The notes under the pieces are model-generated. The model saw only the letters and a list, made by a program, of their open reading frames with translations. It had not been told where the DNA came from and made no database searches. Below are positions 1 through 9,944 of a stretch of DNA of 64,000 bases, piece after piece. The translations under genes were made by a program, and so were the position numbers. Source of the DNA: PS1 clade bacterium. GTDB taxonomy: Bacteria; Pseudomonadota; Alphaproteobacteria; RS24. How positions within the stretch are numbered: position 1 is the first letter of the stretch; the number at the start of each line of letters is the position of its first letter. Where the stretch lies: assembly GCA_003331985.1 (NCBI GenBank), contig QOQK01000001.1:62001-126000 (forward strand), read 5' to 3'.

Positions 1-1827
1 GGGCTGGTCCATATTGCCCCCGGGCATGGTCAGGATGACTTTGAACTTGGTTTAAAACACAAAATAGAAGTCCCCTTCACAGTTGATGAAGCGGGCGTGT
101 ATTTTGACCATGTGCCGATTTTTGCCGGCAAAAGAGTGTTGGATGAAAATGGCAAAAACGGCGATGCCAATGGCGCAGTCATTACAGCACTGATTGAAGC
201 TAATGGGCTTTTTGCCAAAGGCAAATTACGTCACCAGTATCCCCATAGCTGGCGGTCAAAGGCCCCGTTAATTTTCAGAAACACGCCACAATGGTTCGTG
301 TCTATGGAACACAATAATCTGCGAGATAAAGCCCTGAAAGCCATTGATGAGGTCAACTGGTTCCCTCAAGCCGGGCGTAACAGAATTCACGCAATGATAG
401 AAAACCGCCCCGACTGGGTGCTGTCGCGGCAACGCGCTTGGGGCGTACCGCTGACGGTCTTTATGCACCGCCAATCGGGTGAGATTTTACGCGATGAAGC
501 CGTCAATCAACGCATTGTCGACGCAGTGAAAACCCAAGGTGCAGATGCGTGGTTCAACACCGACCCGCAGGTTTTTCTCGGTGACGCCTATCAAGCATCA
601 GATTACGAGCAAGTAACCGATATTCTTGATGTCTGGTTTGATAGCGGCACAACACATGCCTTTGTGCTGGAAGAGCGCGACAACCTTCACTGGCCTGCTG
701 ACGTTTATTTGGAAGGCTCTGACCAACATCGTGGCTGGTTTCACTCCTCCTTGCTCGAGTCCTGCGCGACGCGCGGTGTCGCCCCCTATAAAAATGTAGT
801 TACCCATGGTTTCACCATGGATGAAAAAGGTCGTAAAATGTCCAAATCTACGGGCAATGCTGTCGACCCGCTTAAAGTCATTGACCAATCAGGAGCTGAG
901 ATTATCCGGCTCTGGACCACCAGTTGTGACTACAGTGAAGATCAACGTATCGGGCCGGAAATCATCAAAGCTAATACAGATGCTTATCGCAAAATGCGAA
1001 ACTGTTTCCGTTTTCTGCTCGGTAACCTATCAGTTTTCACTGATACTGAAAAAAGTGACCTGCAAGATTTACCGGAGCTTGAGCGTTATATGCTGCATCG
1101 CCTCAGCGAGGTTAGCGATGAAGTGCGCGCCGGATATGAAGGTTTTGACTTCCGACGTGTTTACCAAACATTGTTTAATTTTATGACAGTGGAACTGTCG
1201 GCGTTTTATTTCGATATCCGGAAAGATGCATTATATTGCGACCCCGAGGACAGCCCCGAAAGACGCGGTTGCCGCACCATTATGGATATAACTTTTGACT
1301 GCCTGACAAGTTGGCTGGCTCCGGTTTTATGTTTCACCACTGAAGAGGTTTGGCAAAGCCGTTTTGGTGAAACCCGTGGTTCCATTCATGAGCAACAATT
1401 CCCTGACATTCCTTCAGATTATAAAAATAATGACCTAGCGGCAAAATGGGACGTCATTCGCAAAATTCGCCGCGTCGTAACCGGCGCACTAGAAATTGAA
1501 CGGCAGGAAAAGCGTATTGGCTCCAGTCTTGAGGCCGCGCCTGTTGTTTTTATTCCCAAGGCAGACTGGTATGATAAAACGCAAGACTTGAACATGGCCG
1601 ATATTTGTATCACCTCGCAAATTGATATCCGCAATGAAGCGCCGCCCACAGATGCTTTCACGCTAGATGATGTCAAAGAAGTCGGCGTAATCCCGGCTTT
1701 AGCCGTTGGACAAAAATGTCGCCGGAGCTGGAAAATCTTACCGGATGTCGGCAGCATTGAGGCTTATCCGGATTTAAGCCCCCGCGATGCTGAGGCTGTG
1801 TCAGCTTTTGACAACCAAAGCGGATAG
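1..1827 (+). CDS. ileS: Isoleucyl-tRNA synthetase, 3' part (5' end outside window)
   Basis: Frame open from base 1; class I aaRS motifs DVWFDSGTTH and KMSKSTGN; followed by lspA. Confidence 0.95.
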   Translation, partial: GLVHIAPGHGQDDFELGLKHKIEVPFTVDEAGVYFDHVPIFAGKRVLDENGKNGDANGAVITALIEANGLFAKGKLRHQYPHSWRSKAPLIFRNTPQWFVSMEHNNLRDKALKAIDEVNWFPQAGRNRIHAMIENRPDWVLSRQRAWGVPLTVFMHRQSGEILRDEAVNQRIVDAVKTQGADAWFNTDPQVFLGDAYQASDYEQVTDILDVWFDSGTTHAFVLEERDNLHWPADVYLEGSDQHRGWFHSSLLESCATRGVAPYKNVVTHGFTMDEKGRKMSKSTGNAVDPLKVIDQSGAEIIRLWTTSCDYSEDQRIGPEIIKANTDAYRKMRNCFRFLLGNLSVFTDTEKSDLQDLPELERYMLHRLSEVSDEVRAGYEGFDFRRVYQTLFNFMTVELSAFYFDIRKDALYCDPEDSPERRGCRTIMDITFDCLTSWLAPVLCFTTEEVWQSRFGETRGSIHEQQFPDIPSDYKNNDLAAKWDVIRKIRRVVTGALEIERQEKRIGSSLEAAPVVFIPKADWYDKTQDLNMADICITSQIDIRNEAPPTDAFTLDDVKEVGVIPALAVGQKCRRSWKILPDVGSIEAYPDLSPRDAEAVSAFDNQSG

Positions 1828-1831
1828 CTTC

Positions 1832-2347
1832 ATGGGCACCCTCACCTCATTTAAGTCTCTCTTGAAACAGGGGCCTGCCAGAAAAGGGCTCATTATTTGC
1901 TTGGCGCTCATTTTTATCGACCAATTGAGCAAGCAAACCGTTTTGATGCAAATTTCAGAGACAGACCGCATTCAAGTTCTACCAATCCTCGATTTTATCC
2001 TGATATGGAACACGGGCATCAGCTATGGGCTTTTTGACAGTTCAGGCATGGTGGGGCGCATCACCCTATCTGTTCTGGGCTTCCTCATAACTCTATTTTT
2101 GCTTGTGCAAATGGCGCGTTCAACAGCAAAATGGGAACGACTTGGTTATTGTCTTATTATTGGTGGCGCGATAGGCAATATAATTGATCGTATTATTTAT
2201 GGCGGGGTTATTGACTTCATCAGTTTTCATTACGAAGACTATTACTGGTATGTCTTTAATCTTGCCGATGTTTGGATTAGTTTAGGTGTTATAACGATTT
2301 TACTGGACAGTTTTCTTCTGTCTGGCAAAACTCCCGATGGAGTCTAA
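1832..2347 (+). CDS. lspA: Lipoprotein signal peptidase (signal peptidase II)
   Basis: Four-TM protein with catalytic-type GGAIGNIIDRIIYGGVIDF and FNLADVWI; ileS-lspA order. The ORF track start at 1787 overlaps ileS; ATG at 1832 is preferred. Confidence 0.93.
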   Translation: MGTLTSFKSLLKQGPARKGLIICLALIFIDQLSKQTVLMQISETDRIQVLPILDFILIWNTGISYGLFDSSGMVGRITLSVLGFLITLFLLVQMARSTAKWERLGYCLIIGGAIGNIIDRIIYGGVIDFISFHYEDYYWYVFNLADVWISLGVITILLDSFLLSGKTPDGV

Positions 2348-2434
2348 TCTCCTGAATAATTAGATATTATAATGGTGTTTAATGTGCCATTACCTGATAT
2401 GGAATTGCTTAACAAGGTAACAAGGAAAGTGAGC

Positions 2435-2863
2435 ATGACGAATTTGAAAATGAACCGCGGGAAAAATATCCTCGGTCTTTTGTGTATGACACTGACAGTC
2501 TCAGCCTGTGGCGGCGGTCTATCAGACGCTTTCGCCTACAAAAAAAATCCCCCGGATGAATTCGCTATTTTGAAAAAACAACCGCTGATTATTCCGCCTG
2601 ATTATTCTTTGAAACCACCAAATGAAGCTGGCAGTAAAATTGCCCGTACCAGCACGCGTGTTGAGGCCGAACAAATATTGACCGGTAGAGAAGTTGACAT
2701 TTCAGAAATTGCCTCAGACGGCGAGAAAGAAATTCTTGAACGCATAGGCTCCGATCCAAGCCAAAACAATGTCCGTTCAAAAATCCAAAGTGACGGCAAT
2801 ACTGTTATCGGCAAAGAGCAAGCTGTCACAGAAAATCTAATTTTAAATACGACCGGAGAATAG
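2435..2863 (+). CDS. DUF3035-like lipoprotein
   Basis: Lipobox LTVSAC; PPDEFAILKKQPLIIPPDYSLKPP resembles alphaproteobacterial DUF3035 proteins found after lspA. Internal ATG chosen to place the signal peptide. Confidence 0.7.
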   Translation: MTNLKMNRGKNILGLLCMTLTVSACGGGLSDAFAYKKNPPDEFAILKKQPLIIPPDYSLKPPNEAGSKIARTSTRVEAEQILTGREVDISEIASDGEKEILERIGSDPSQNNVRSKIQSDGNTVIGKEQAVTENLILNTTGE

Positions 2864-2873
2864 GCTGGATTTC

Positions 2874-4292
2874 GTGATGTTTTTCCGGTCGTCTTTTCGG
2901 TCTTCAGGACGCCGCTTTTATTTTCTGCTTGCGATGGTGAGCATAGCTTTTTCAGCTTGCACGCAATCTACGGATAACCCTCAAAATATTAAAACAGACC
3001 ACCTACCAAACGGGCTTGAGATTGTTGTTATCACCGACAAAAGAGCACCGGTCATTACTCATATGGTCTGGTATAAAGCTGGTGGAATTGATGACCCTGA
3101 GGGGAAATCAGGTATCGCGCATTACTTCGAACATTTGATGTTTAAAGGGACTGACACCCTCGCATCGGGAGAATTTTCAGAGAAAATCGCCATGATGGGC
3201 GGCAGTGAAAACGCCTTTACAGCTCATGACTACACAGCATATTTCCAGCGCATCTCAGCTGACAGGTTGGCCGAGGTCATGAAACTGGAAGCTGACCGCA
3301 TGGCGAATTTGATATTTGTTGAGGAACAGGCTTTATCTGAACGTGATGTTGTGTTGGAAGAACGCTCATCCCGCACCGACTCCAGGCCGACAGCCCTTCT
3401 GGGAGAAAAATTGCGTCATGTCTTGCATAAGCCACATCCCTATTCCCGCCCGATTATCGGCTGGCGACACGAAATTGAAAAATTAAGCGTGGAAGATGCC
3501 AAGAGGTTTTACAAACGCTTTTACGCGCCAGATAATGCTATTCTGATTGTTGCTGGCGATGCAGATATGCCAGAAGTTAAAAAACTCGCAGCACGTTATT
3601 ATGGCGTAATCCCGTCCGCGAATAAGCCGAAAAATCAGCTTATAGAAGCTGATATCTTGTCCTCTCCCGAAGCAATTTATATGCAAGATGTTCGTACCCG
3701 CCAACCGGTCATGCAACGCATATACCGACTGCCTGTCTGGAGTAGGGATAATACCAAATCCTTTGCAGCTCTTGAGTTACTGATGGAAATTTTGTCGTCA
3801 GGCACAACAGGGCGGTTATATCAATCGCTCATTGTAAATGAGAAAATTGCAGTAGGCGTCGGGGGATGGGCAGATACAATGCGCCGCGCTTATGGGGAGG
3901 CCGTGGTGTATATATCACCCAGCGACACAACCCAAATAGATGACAATATTGCGCTTTTGGATGCTGAAATCAAAAAACTAAAAACTCAACAGGTAACACT
4001 TCAGGAACTTGAACGCGCCAAGACCAAAATTCTTGCCGACGCTCTTTACGCGCGGGACAGTCAATTTGCCCAGGCACGGATTTATGGTTCTTTAATCTCA
4101 ATTGGCCTAACGATTGAAGATGTAGGGCGCTGGACAAAAGATATTGAGGCTGTTTCAGTCCATGATATTCTGAAGGCCGCAAATTTATACCTTGATGCAA
4201 GCCAAAGCATAACAGGGATACTAACCCCACCTGTGGACACTTCAAATAAAACAAAACAAGGCTCTCAAAAAGCAGAGGCACCAATATCATGA
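2874..4292 (+). CDS. M16 family zinc peptidase (catalytic type)
   Basis: HYFEHLMFKGT contains the inverted zinc motif HxxEH; signal peptide/lipobox-like N-terminus. Confidence 0.92.
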   Translation: MMFFRSSFRSSGRRFYFLLAMVSIAFSACTQSTDNPQNIKTDHLPNGLEIVVITDKRAPVITHMVWYKAGGIDDPEGKSGIAHYFEHLMFKGTDTLASGEFSEKIAMMGGSENAFTAHDYTAYFQRISADRLAEVMKLEADRMANLIFVEEQALSERDVVLEERSSRTDSRPTALLGEKLRHVLHKPHPYSRPIIGWRHEIEKLSVEDAKRFYKRFYAPDNAILIVAGDADMPEVKKLAARYYGVIPSANKPKNQLIEADILSSPEAIYMQDVRTRQPVMQRIYRLPVWSRDNTKSFAALELLMEILSSGTTGRLYQSLIVNEKIAVGVGGWADTMRRAYGEAVVYISPSDTTQIDDNIALLDAEIKKLKTQQVTLQELERAKTKILADALYARDSQFAQARIYGSLISIGLTIEDVGRWTKDIEAVSVHDILKAANLYLDASQSITGILTPPVDTSNKTKQGSQKAEAPIS

Positions 4293-5608
4293 AGCGACAT
4301 CTCGTGAAAATGATTGCCGGGTTCTGTTTTCTAATGGCATTTGCTGCAGGGCCTTTTTCATCATCCGCCGATGCACTCGAAATACGTCAACTCACCAGCC
4401 CCAAAGGAATAAAGCTGTGGTTTGTAAAAGACACAAACCTGCCCATCATACAAGTGAGATTCTTGTGGCGCGGCGGAGCTGCAAATTTTGAACCTGGGCT
4501 GATCCGTTTTTTATCGACCATGATGGATGAAGGTGCCGGAGACCTTAACTCCAAGGCCTTCCAGACCCGTAAAGAAGATTATGGCATTAAGCTTTCATTT
4601 TCTGCAGATAAAGACAATTTTAGCGGTTCACTAAGGACTTTATCGAAGCATAAAGATGAAGCTTTCTCTCTGCTAGCCCTTGCAGTCAACCAACCGCGCT
4701 TTGACCCTGCGCCCCTCGAAAGAATGCGCCAAGCATTGATGGCAGGGCACCGCAGGAGTGCCTCCGACAGTGGTACCATTGCTTCAGAAACATGGTGGCA
4801 AAATGCCTTGGAGGGGCATGCATATGGCAATGCTGTACGAGGATCTCCTGAATTTACCCAAAAAGTTACGCCGGATATGTTGCGTAAAGCGCACCGACAA
4901 CTGTTTGCACAGGATAATCTGATAATATCTGTTGTAGGTGATATTGAGGAAACGGATTTACTATTCCAAATAGATAAGATTTTCGCCGAATTGCCGGTCC
5001 AAAATACTACCCAACAAGTCGGGCCGTTTGTCCCCTTGGATGGAAACTTTGTATTTGTTGAATTTCCCGGACCTCAAACCGAAATTATATTTGGGCATAT
5101 CGGCATCTCATTTGATGACCCCGATTATTACGCCGCACTTGTCGTGAATCATATTCTTGGCGGTGGTGGATTTTCAGCACGCCTCATGACTGAAATTAGA
5201 GAAAAACGTGGCCTCGTTTACAGCGTCTATAGCTATCTGAATGAAACTGGCTCACTGCCAGTTTGGATGGGGCGAATGGGAACAAGCCATAAAAATGTTG
5301 AAGAAGCGCTGTCTGTGTTGCGCACTGAATTAAAGCGCATGCGTGAAGATGGCCCAAGTGAAATCGAACTTGAAAATGCAAAAAATTATATCGAGGGGAG
5401 TTATGCGCTTGGCTTTGACAGTGGCAAAAAAATTGCCTCTAAAATGTTAACAGCACAATTTTTCGATTTACCCCCATCGCATTTTGATAAACGCAATAGT
5501 TATATTGAAGCTATCACGCTTGAAGATGTCAGGCGCGTTGCTCGCCGGCTTTTGAAGCCCGACCAGTTGATTATTACGGCTGTCGGTGAAAAGAACACGA
5601 CTGAGTAG
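4289..5608 (+). CDS. M16 family peptidase homologue (non-catalytic partner type)
   Basis: M16 fold sequence (GLVYSVYSYL, GGGGFSARLMTEIREKRG) but FLSTMMDEGAG in place of HxxEH; 4-nt overlap with upstream M16 gene. Confidence 0.9.
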   Translation: MKRHLVKMIAGFCFLMAFAAGPFSSSADALEIRQLTSPKGIKLWFVKDTNLPIIQVRFLWRGGAANFEPGLIRFLSTMMDEGAGDLNSKAFQTRKEDYGIKLSFSADKDNFSGSLRTLSKHKDEAFSLLALAVNQPRFDPAPLERMRQALMAGHRRSASDSGTIASETWWQNALEGHAYGNAVRGSPEFTQKVTPDMLRKAHRQLFAQDNLIISVVGDIEETDLLFQIDKIFAELPVQNTTQQVGPFVPLDGNFVFVEFPGPQTEIIFGHIGISFDDPDYYAALVVNHILGGGGFSARLMTEIREKRGLVYSVYSYLNETGSLPVWMGRMGTSHKNVEEALSVLRTELKRMREDGPSEIELENAKNYIEGSYALGFDSGKKIASKMLTAQFFDLPPSHFDKRNSYIEAITLEDVRRVARRLLKPDQLIITAVGEKNTTE

Positions 5609-5612
5609 AAGT

Positions 5613-6377
5613 TTATTTACCCTTCCATTGTGGGGCTCGTTTTTCGGCAAATGCCGTCGCTCCTTCAATCGCATCTTCACTTTTCAGAATAGGTGTCGAC
5701 AGAACTTTTTCTTTTTGGAACATTTCTTCATTAGACCAGTCCCGCGCACAGTTAACGATTTTCTTACTTGCTGCAACGGCAAGCGGGCCATTTGCGCAGA
5801 TTTTTTCTGCCATTTCAATCGCTGCCTCAAGCGCCTTACCATCCTCAACGACATGATTAACCAGCCCGGTCTGGTAAGCGCGTTCGCTGTCAATAAAGTC
5901 ACCTGTTAAAGCAAGCTCCATCGCCAGTCGGTGAAATGTCTGTGTGGGTAAGCGAAGCAGACCACCCCCAGCAGCAACAAGGCCCCGCTTCACTTCAGGC
6001 ACACCAAATTGCGAGCTTTTCGAAGCGATAATCAAATCACAGGAAAGAGCAATCTCAAATCCACCCGCAAGCGCATAGCCCTCGACGGCTGCAATTAAGG
6101 GTTTTTCCGGAGGCGACTCGACCAGGCCGGCAAAACCTTTGCCCTCCAATGACGGGGACTCCCCGCTGACAAAAGCTTTCAAATCCATACCCGAACAAAA
6201 TGTACCACCTGCGCCGGTAAGAATGCCGACCCGAATATCTGGGTTTTCATCCAGTTCCACCATTGCAGCACCAATTTTTTCGGATGCAGCCCGATTAATT
6301 GCATTTCTTGCTTGGGGTCGATTAAGGGTAACAGTCAAAATACCATTTTCAACTTGGGTGATTACTTCTTCGCTCAT
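5613..6377 (-). CDS. Enoyl-CoA hydratase/isomerase (crotonase) family
   Basis: NRPQARNAIN, GTFCSGMDLKAF, AAVEGYALAGGFEIALSCDLIIAS are crotonase motifs. Confidence 0.92.
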   Translation of the reverse strand: MSEEVITQVENGILTVTLNRPQARNAINRAASEKIGAAMVELDENPDIRVGILTGAGGTFCSGMDLKAFVSGESPSLEGKGFAGLVESPPEKPLIAAVEGYALAGGFEIALSCDLIIASKSSQFGVPEVKRGLVAAGGGLLRLPTQTFHRLAMELALTGDFIDSERAYQTGLVNHVVEDGKALEAAIEMAEKICANGPLAVAASKKIVNCARDWSNEEMFQKEKVLSTPILKSEDAIEGATAFAEKRAPQWKGK

Positions 6378-6506
6378 AATTAACTCCGGGCTTCCCTTAT
6401 TTATCTATACTAGCTTTAATAATATTTTCAGACACTATGCCTAACAAATGACATGTGATTATGTTAACCACAATAGGTAATCATTATAATTGCCAGGATT
6501 GATAAC

Positions 6507-7340
6507 ATGTTTTTTTTCCCGCTGAGAGACGATAATCCCACATCAAAAACCCCTTGGGTGAACTGGGTTATTATTGCCTTATGTTGCTTTGTATTTTTGG
6601 TTCAACTATCTCAAGGCGGCTATAATGAAGTGCTTATTCAAGGTTTGGGTGTTACCCCCGCTGTTTTGTTTGGACAGAACTATCTCCCTTTCGAATATCA
6701 ACTCGTGCCCTCCTGGGCAACTGTCTTGACGTCAATGTTTCTGCATGGCGGGATCATGCATCTACTTGGCAATATGCTTTATCTTTGGATTTTTGGTGAC
6801 AACATAGAGGACTGTGTCGGCTCAAAATTTCGTTACATTGCTCTCTATGTCTGCTGTGGAATTGCGGCAGCATTTGCACAAAGCTTAGTTGACCCAAATT
6901 CGATGGTACCCATGATTGGTGCCAGTGGGGCAATTGCCGGTATGCTCGGCGCCTATCTGATTTTACATCCACGGGCCAATATCATCTGCCTTGTAGGATT
7001 TTTCGTTTTTTTCCGTACCGTTAATGTCCCGGCATTTCTGGTGCTGGGTGGTTGGATTGGTTTGCAATTCCTCAATCTCGGACAAGTTGATAGTGGCGTG
7101 GCATATGTCGCTCATATAGGCGGATTTGTTGCCGGTATTATCCTAATTCCCTTTTTCAAGCAGGCTCAAGTACCGCTTTTTGACAAGCCACATTCCAAGG
7201 CGTTTAAAATTGATCGTGTAGAGACTAAAGAACTGGCAAAGGGACTACATGTGCCCTCTATGCCCAGAACACCGACGGAAAAACCCGTAAAAACACCAAC
7301 CGACAATGAAAAAAAAACAAAAAAACATCCTTGGGCTTAA
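6507..7340 (+). CDS. Rhomboid family intramembrane serine protease
   Basis: MFLHGGIMHLLGNMLYLWIFGDN, catalytic IGASGAIAG and AHIGGFVAG. Confidence 0.93.
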   Translation: MFFFPLRDDNPTSKTPWVNWVIIALCCFVFLVQLSQGGYNEVLIQGLGVTPAVLFGQNYLPFEYQLVPSWATVLTSMFLHGGIMHLLGNMLYLWIFGDNIEDCVGSKFRYIALYVCCGIAAAFAQSLVDPNSMVPMIGASGAIAGMLGAYLILHPRANIICLVGFFVFFRTVNVPAFLVLGGWIGLQFLNLGQVDSGVAYVAHIGGFVAGIILIPFFKQAQVPLFDKPHSKAFKIDRVETKELAKGLHVPSMPRTPTEKPVKTPTDNEKKTKKHPWA

Positions 7341-7591
7341 AATATATTTTGTAATAAGAAATTATGTTATTTAGATTTTTAAGCTCTAGGAATAATCTAC
7401 CAAGAATTAAAACATATTAAATGTCAGGCTTGACGTAATACTAAAATAAGTTCAACTTTAAATGCTAGATATCGGATATTAGCGATTTAATCTTAAATAT
7501 TAAAATAGATATTTATTAATAATTGACAGGTTCAATAACAAGACTATTAAGTATCTTTTATTTTATTTTTTCCTAATTAAGCGATTTAAAA

Positions 7592-8224
7592 ATGCAACTG
7601 GACATAAACAAAATACTAGAATTTATATTTGTTGAATTTGATAAAAACCCAACAGAATGGATACTTTTCGGTTGTTTGATTGTTTTATTTTTAGTTTTTT
7701 TTGTATTGAGATTAGTGTTTTTCAGCTCTAAGGACGTTGTTGCAAGAAAAGGGAAGCCGAGTATTTTAAATAGTATTAAAAATGTTGAAGAAAAAGATTT
7801 ATCATTACCACTCGGTTTTTTAGATACTAAGAAATCTAATAATGTTGAAAATTTTAACCTTAATTCTAATGCCCTTGACGATAATGCAAACTCATCTGTT
7901 AGCGAATATCTATATCTTGATGATAATAGCCTAATTGAAGAATTAACTATTCCTCGGCCAGGAGATGTTTCAAGTGATAAAAAAAATTATTCACCAGATA
8001 AATCAGCTTTAGAAACTAAAAAAGATTTTTCAACATTTGATCAAAAAAATATTCATGAACAAGAAATTCTTGATAAGTCAATTTTAAATTTATCTGAACT
8101 TGAATTAATAGAGATAGAGAGAAAGCTAATTGCTTTAAAAGAACTGCATAATGCTAATTTGATTGCCAAAGAAATTTATGTTTTAAAAAGTCGTGAAATT
8201 TTAGAGGATTTTTATAATTCTTAA
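7592..8224 (+). CDS. Membrane-anchored protein with SHOCT-like C-terminal helix pair
   Basis: One N-terminal TM, low-complexity linker, C-terminal ELIEIERKLIALKELHNANLIAKEIYVLKSREIL resembles SHOCT-type short C-terminal domains. Confidence 0.55.
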   Translation: MQLDINKILEFIFVEFDKNPTEWILFGCLIVLFLVFFVLRLVFFSSKDVVARKGKPSILNSIKNVEEKDLSLPLGFLDTKKSNNVENFNLNSNALDDNANSSVSEYLYLDDNSLIEELTIPRPGDVSSDKKNYSPDKSALETKKDFSTFDQKNIHEQEILDKSILNLSELELIEIERKLIALKELHNANLIAKEIYVLKSREILEDFYNS

Positions 8225-8335
8225 AATCAATTTATTTATTTTGAAAGTTTGTTGAGATTATTCTAGTATAGTGTATTAATGAGAGTTAATTATCTAGACT
8301 TTACTAGATAATCATTTACCTAAGGATCAAACGAG

Positions 8336-8629
8336 ATGTTTCAAATTAAAAATCTATATGTAATATTTACTATTTTATTATTTGGAGTCTCAGTAAGTGC
8401 TTGCGATAATGCAAATAAACCACAAACTGAAGAACCAGTCAGTGAAACTTCTATTGAGGAACTTAACGAAGCTCCAGCTGATGATGAGGCTCCAGCTGAT
8501 GATGAGGCTCCAGCTGATGATGAGGCTCCAGCTGATGATGAAGCTCCAGCTGATGAAGAAGCTCCAGCTGATGAAGAAGCTTCAGCTGATGAAGAAGCTT
8601 CAGCTGATGAAGAAGCTTCAGCTGAATAA
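8336..8629 (+). CDS. Small acidic repeat lipoprotein
   Basis: Signal peptide with VSVSAC lipobox followed by hexapeptide EAPADD/EAPADE/EASADE repeats. Confidence 0.7.
   Translation: MFQIKNLYVIFTILLFGVSVSACDNANKPQTEEPVSETSIEELNEAPADDEAPADDEAPADDEAPADDEAPADEEAPADEEASADEEASADEEASAE
8468..8626 (+). repeat. 18-bp in-frame tandem repeat (about 8.8 copies)
   Basis: gaR gct Yca gct gat gaW repeated; copy variants occur in ordered blocks. Confidence 0.95.
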
Positions 8630-8671
8630 GATTCTCCTATTTAGTAATTATTAATTTTACTTAAAAAGATT

Positions 8672-8700
8672 AACCCCGCTTTAATTGGCGGGGTTTTTTT
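8672..8700 (+). terminator. Rho-independent terminator
   Basis: aaccccgc / gcggggtt stem with 8-nt loop, then a T run. Confidence 0.85.
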
Positions 8701-8844
8701 ATCATTAATCGAATTTTTAATTTTTTTTAATATTTGACTCTTAAAATTGACCTTTGGTTTTACTATTAAAATTACAGGTTTGTGAAAGTACTCAAAATCA
8801 TTAATCGTTAATTTTTCTAGAGAATTAAATTATTATTATTAAAG

Positions 8845-9888
8845 TTACTGAGAAGCTTTTGCTAATTCTGCTTTCAGTGCTTCAAGCTTTTGATAAAGGA
8901 TATTTACCTCATTTGATAATTTTCTTAATTCTTCACCGTAAGACGCTTTTTTTTCAATTATTTTCATCTGGCCTTTGAAAATCATCTCTTTAATTTGGAG
9001 CAAAGATGAAGACAGGCCACTTTGTAAAGAAACATTCATGTCTAAATAAGTTTGAAACCCCAACTGAGGGGTATGTTTACTAGGTTGTAAATAATTTTCA
9101 TAAAATTCTAATAATTCATTTTTTTGAAATATTAATTCCTTCTTATTCTTATGTATTTTTGCAATTTGGTTATGAGCTGTAGCTACTCTTATAGCTTTTA
9201 TCATATGGGTATCGAACTCTTCCTCGTTAAAGAAACGAGCAATTGACAACTCAATATCGTACGCCAAAGTGACACTGTATTCGTCAAGAAGTATTTCTAG
9301 AATATCTAAGGTATCAACGTTTTGCATTTTCAGGAAAACTGGTTCTTTACTTGCCTGCAGAGATGGTGAAAGGTAGATTGAAATATTCATTGACTTTGCA
9401 AGTGTCTCAATAACATTAGGTAAATGTAGACCAGCAAAATTAGCACTCATCTTTTTACTGGATATTAATTCTTTTAATTCAACTTGGCCAGCTGTAAATC
9501 TATTGGTAGATGAGTTTGCACCTAAAAAAATAAAACCCTCCTGAAGACTAACAAACTGATCGGGAGCTGAAATTTGGTTTCTACCTAAAAATGCTAACTC
9601 CTCCGCTGAGTCGCTTTTTGAAAAACCAATATTAGTTTTTTCTTCCAGTGTTATGATTTCATTATTTAATTCTATTAATTCTGAAACGATAAATTGTTCA
9701 ACGTCAAAAATTATTTCTTTCTCAAGTAAAGAAATTTCACCATCCATATTTGTCATAAAATCTTTTAGATTATTTTTTTTATGGTCTAATTCTTCTGTTA
9801 TGATTTCTATATTAGCTTGTAAAGAGAAAATGTTTTGATTATCACTTATACTGCATCCTGTTAATAATAAAATTATTATTAGAGGCAA
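8845..9888 (-). CDS. Lipoprotein with STN-like (secretin/TonB short N-terminal) domain and coiled coils
   Basis: LLLTGC lipobox; VIETLAKSMNISIYLSPSLQ...VDTLDILEILLDEYSVTLAYDIE resembles STN-type domains; coiled-coil flanks. Confidence 0.5.
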   Translation of the reverse strand: MPLIIILLLTGCSISDNQNIFSLQANIEIITEELDHKKNNLKDFMTNMDGEISLLEKEIIFDVEQFIVSELIELNNEIITLEEKTNIGFSKSDSAEELAFLGRNQISAPDQFVSLQEGFIFLGANSSTNRFTAGQVELKELISSKKMSANFAGLHLPNVIETLAKSMNISIYLSPSLQASKEPVFLKMQNVDTLDILEILLDEYSVTLAYDIELSIARFFNEEEFDTHMIKAIRVATAHNQIAKIHKNKKELIFQKNELLEFYENYLQPSKHTPQLGFQTYLDMNVSLQSGLSSSLLQIKEMIFKGQMKIIEKKASYGEELRKLSNEVNILYQKLEALKAELAKASQ

Positions 9889-9944
9889 TCTTTTTTGATC
9901 GTTAAATAATATATTAATTAAAAATTTAATAGTTAATCTCCCTC

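Noticed and set aside
8468-8626. Considered as CRISPR array
   Set aside because: 18-bp units with no spacers; a coding tandem repeat.
8397-8654. 85-aa ORF LQLMMRLQLMM in another frame
   Set aside because: Shadow ORF created by the 18-bp repeat of the lipoprotein gene.
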